Assembly: GCA_027334785.1 (NCBI GenBank)
Contig: DAHWQF010000209.1
Location: 1-6,312, forward strand
DNA from: Acidimicrobiaceae bacterium
Lineage (GTDB): Bacteria; Actinomycetota; Acidimicrobiia; Acidimicrobiales; Palsa-688
Length of the DNA stretch: 6,312 nucleotides
Direction of reading: 5' to 3'
Made by a program: the position numbers and the translations under genes. The notes below the pieces were generated by a model, which did not search any database, was not told where the DNA came from, and saw nothing but the letters and a program-made list of their open reading frames with translations. Below are positions 5,743 through 6,312 of the stretch, in pieces. Position 1 is the first letter of the stretch. Each line of letters opens with the position of its first letter.

Positions 5743-5793
5743 GGGGCATGGGCCGAGGCCAATAGCCGCCCCTCGTTGCATGGACCGGCTCGT

Positions 5794-6312
5794 TCACAGG
5801 CCGACCGATTTGGCAGACGAGGTCTGGGCAGACGAGGTCTGGGGGTAGGGACTGGGACGAGCGGCCTGTGGGTGGGCCTCGGCGGCGAAGCCGAAAATAG
5901 CGCCCAGGTCGAGGTGCGCCTCGACGGCGTCGGCCAGCCGGTCTATCATTTGCTCCCTGGCGCCGGCGAAAGAGAGCCCAGAGGGCGTAAAAGGCTTGCC
6001 CTGGTGCCAAGCGACCTGCTGGAGCAGCGACGCTCGCAGCCCGTCGTTTTCCAAGACGCCGTGCAGGCTCGTGCCCCAGATCCCAGTCGTGGCGCCGGGC
6101 ACGCCCTCGGGCTCGAGGCCCTGGCCGGCCTCCAGCCAGAACCAGGGGGCGGCTTTTCCTTGCAGTACGGGCTGGCCGTGGTGGATCTCGTAGCCGCTCA
6201 CCTTCTCACCGCTTACCGACCGGCCTTCACGCCACCGCGTGGTCTTTTCGGCCTGGAAGCAGGTGCTCATCTCCAAATAGCCGAGGCCCTTCACGTGGCC
6301 GGCGCGTGACTC
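5794..6312 (-). CDS. cobQ: Cobyric acid synthase CobQ, C-terminal part (5' end beyond right edge)
   Basis: CobQ amidates four side chains of adenosylcobyrinic acid a,c-diamide using glutamine and ATP, a late cytosolic step in cobalamin synthesis. The 172 visible residues belong to the class I glutamine-amidotransferase-like domain: GHVKGLGYLEMSTCFQAEKT, then GYEIHHG (visible residues 40-46) carrying the conserved His of the amidotransferase site, then IWGTSLHGVLENDGLRA (78-94), PSGLSFAGARE and DRLADAVEAHLDL, the normal end of the family. The nucleophile Cys and the ATP-binding synthetase half lie outside the window. The frame is open through the right edge, so the GTG at 6294 is not the true start. 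After HLDL there is an unusual tail of about 36 residues rich in Ala/Ser/Pro, containing a doubled QTSSA from a 15-bp duplication. The gene runs in the same direction as the decayed nitroreductase-like gene and the toroid gene. Confidence 0.93.
   Translation of the reverse strand, partial: ESRAGHVKGLGYLEMSTCFQAEKTTRWREGRSVSGEKVSGYEIHHGQPVLQGKAAPWFWLEAGQGLEPEGVPGATTGIWGTSLHGVLENDGLRASLLQQVAWHQGKPFTPSGLSFAGAREQMIDRLADAVEAHLDLGAIFGFAAEAHPQAARPSPYPQTSSAQTSSAKSVGL
5812..5841. repeat. Perfect 15-bp tandem duplication inside the cobQ 3' end
   Basis: GGCAGACGAGGTCTG occurs twice back to back (5812-5826 and 5827-5841). Each unit contains the inverted repeat CAGAC-GAG-GTCTG. The unit is five codons long, so the duplication keeps frame and yields QTSSAQTSSA in the CobQ tail. 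The exact identity of both copies suggests a recent slippage or duplication event. Confidence 0.9.

Noticed and set aside
5662..6309. 215-codon plus-strand open frame across cobQ
   Set aside because: It is antisense to clear CobQ homology and shows no protein features of its own.

Overview
The window is very GC-rich, with GTG/TTG starts and tightly packed genes, which suggests a high-GC actinobacterium. The combination of a B12-type light regulator, a photolyase and a toroid protein of an actinobacterial family would fit Actinomycetota, possibly Acidimicrobiia. That placement is inference from composition and family resemblance only.

Layout, left to right. (1) 2-118 (+) is the C-terminal end of a periplasmic binding protein of the BtuF/ferric-siderophore type. 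It is followed almost without a gap by a FhuF-like [2Fe-2S] protein (130-993, +). (2) A short convergent gap holds a possible terminator. (3) On the minus strand, a CarH/LitR-type B12-dependent light-sensing repressor (3381-2485) is followed 22 nt later by a DNA photolyase (2462-1110). The photolyase appears to begin at a rare ATT codon. Just upstream of the regulator lies a frameshifted, truncated short-chain dehydrogenase (SDR) remnant. (4) A small predicted membrane protein (3710-4114, +) is divergent from that block, with a 12-bp AT-rich palindrome directly upstream. (5) A convergent gap without genes (4115-4338) contains inverted repeats. (6) On the minus strand, a squalene-cyclase-like alpha-toroid protein (5301-4339) lies downstream of a decayed stretch that resembles a nitroreductase/BluB-like gene. 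That stretch in turn lies downstream of the 3' part of cobQ (6312-5794, running off the right edge).

How the genes work together. The best-supported unit is the light-response pair: in known relatives, CarH/LitR binds adenosylcobalamin, represses in the dark and releases DNA in light, and photolyase and SDR genes are typical neighbours or targets. Cobalamin recurs in the window: probable corrinoid or siderophore uptake on the left, a cobalamin photoreceptor in the middle and cobyric acid synthase on the right. Two decaying genes on the minus strand show that the region is being remodelled. I see no mobile element, tRNA, rRNA, CRISPR array or cobalamin riboswitch.
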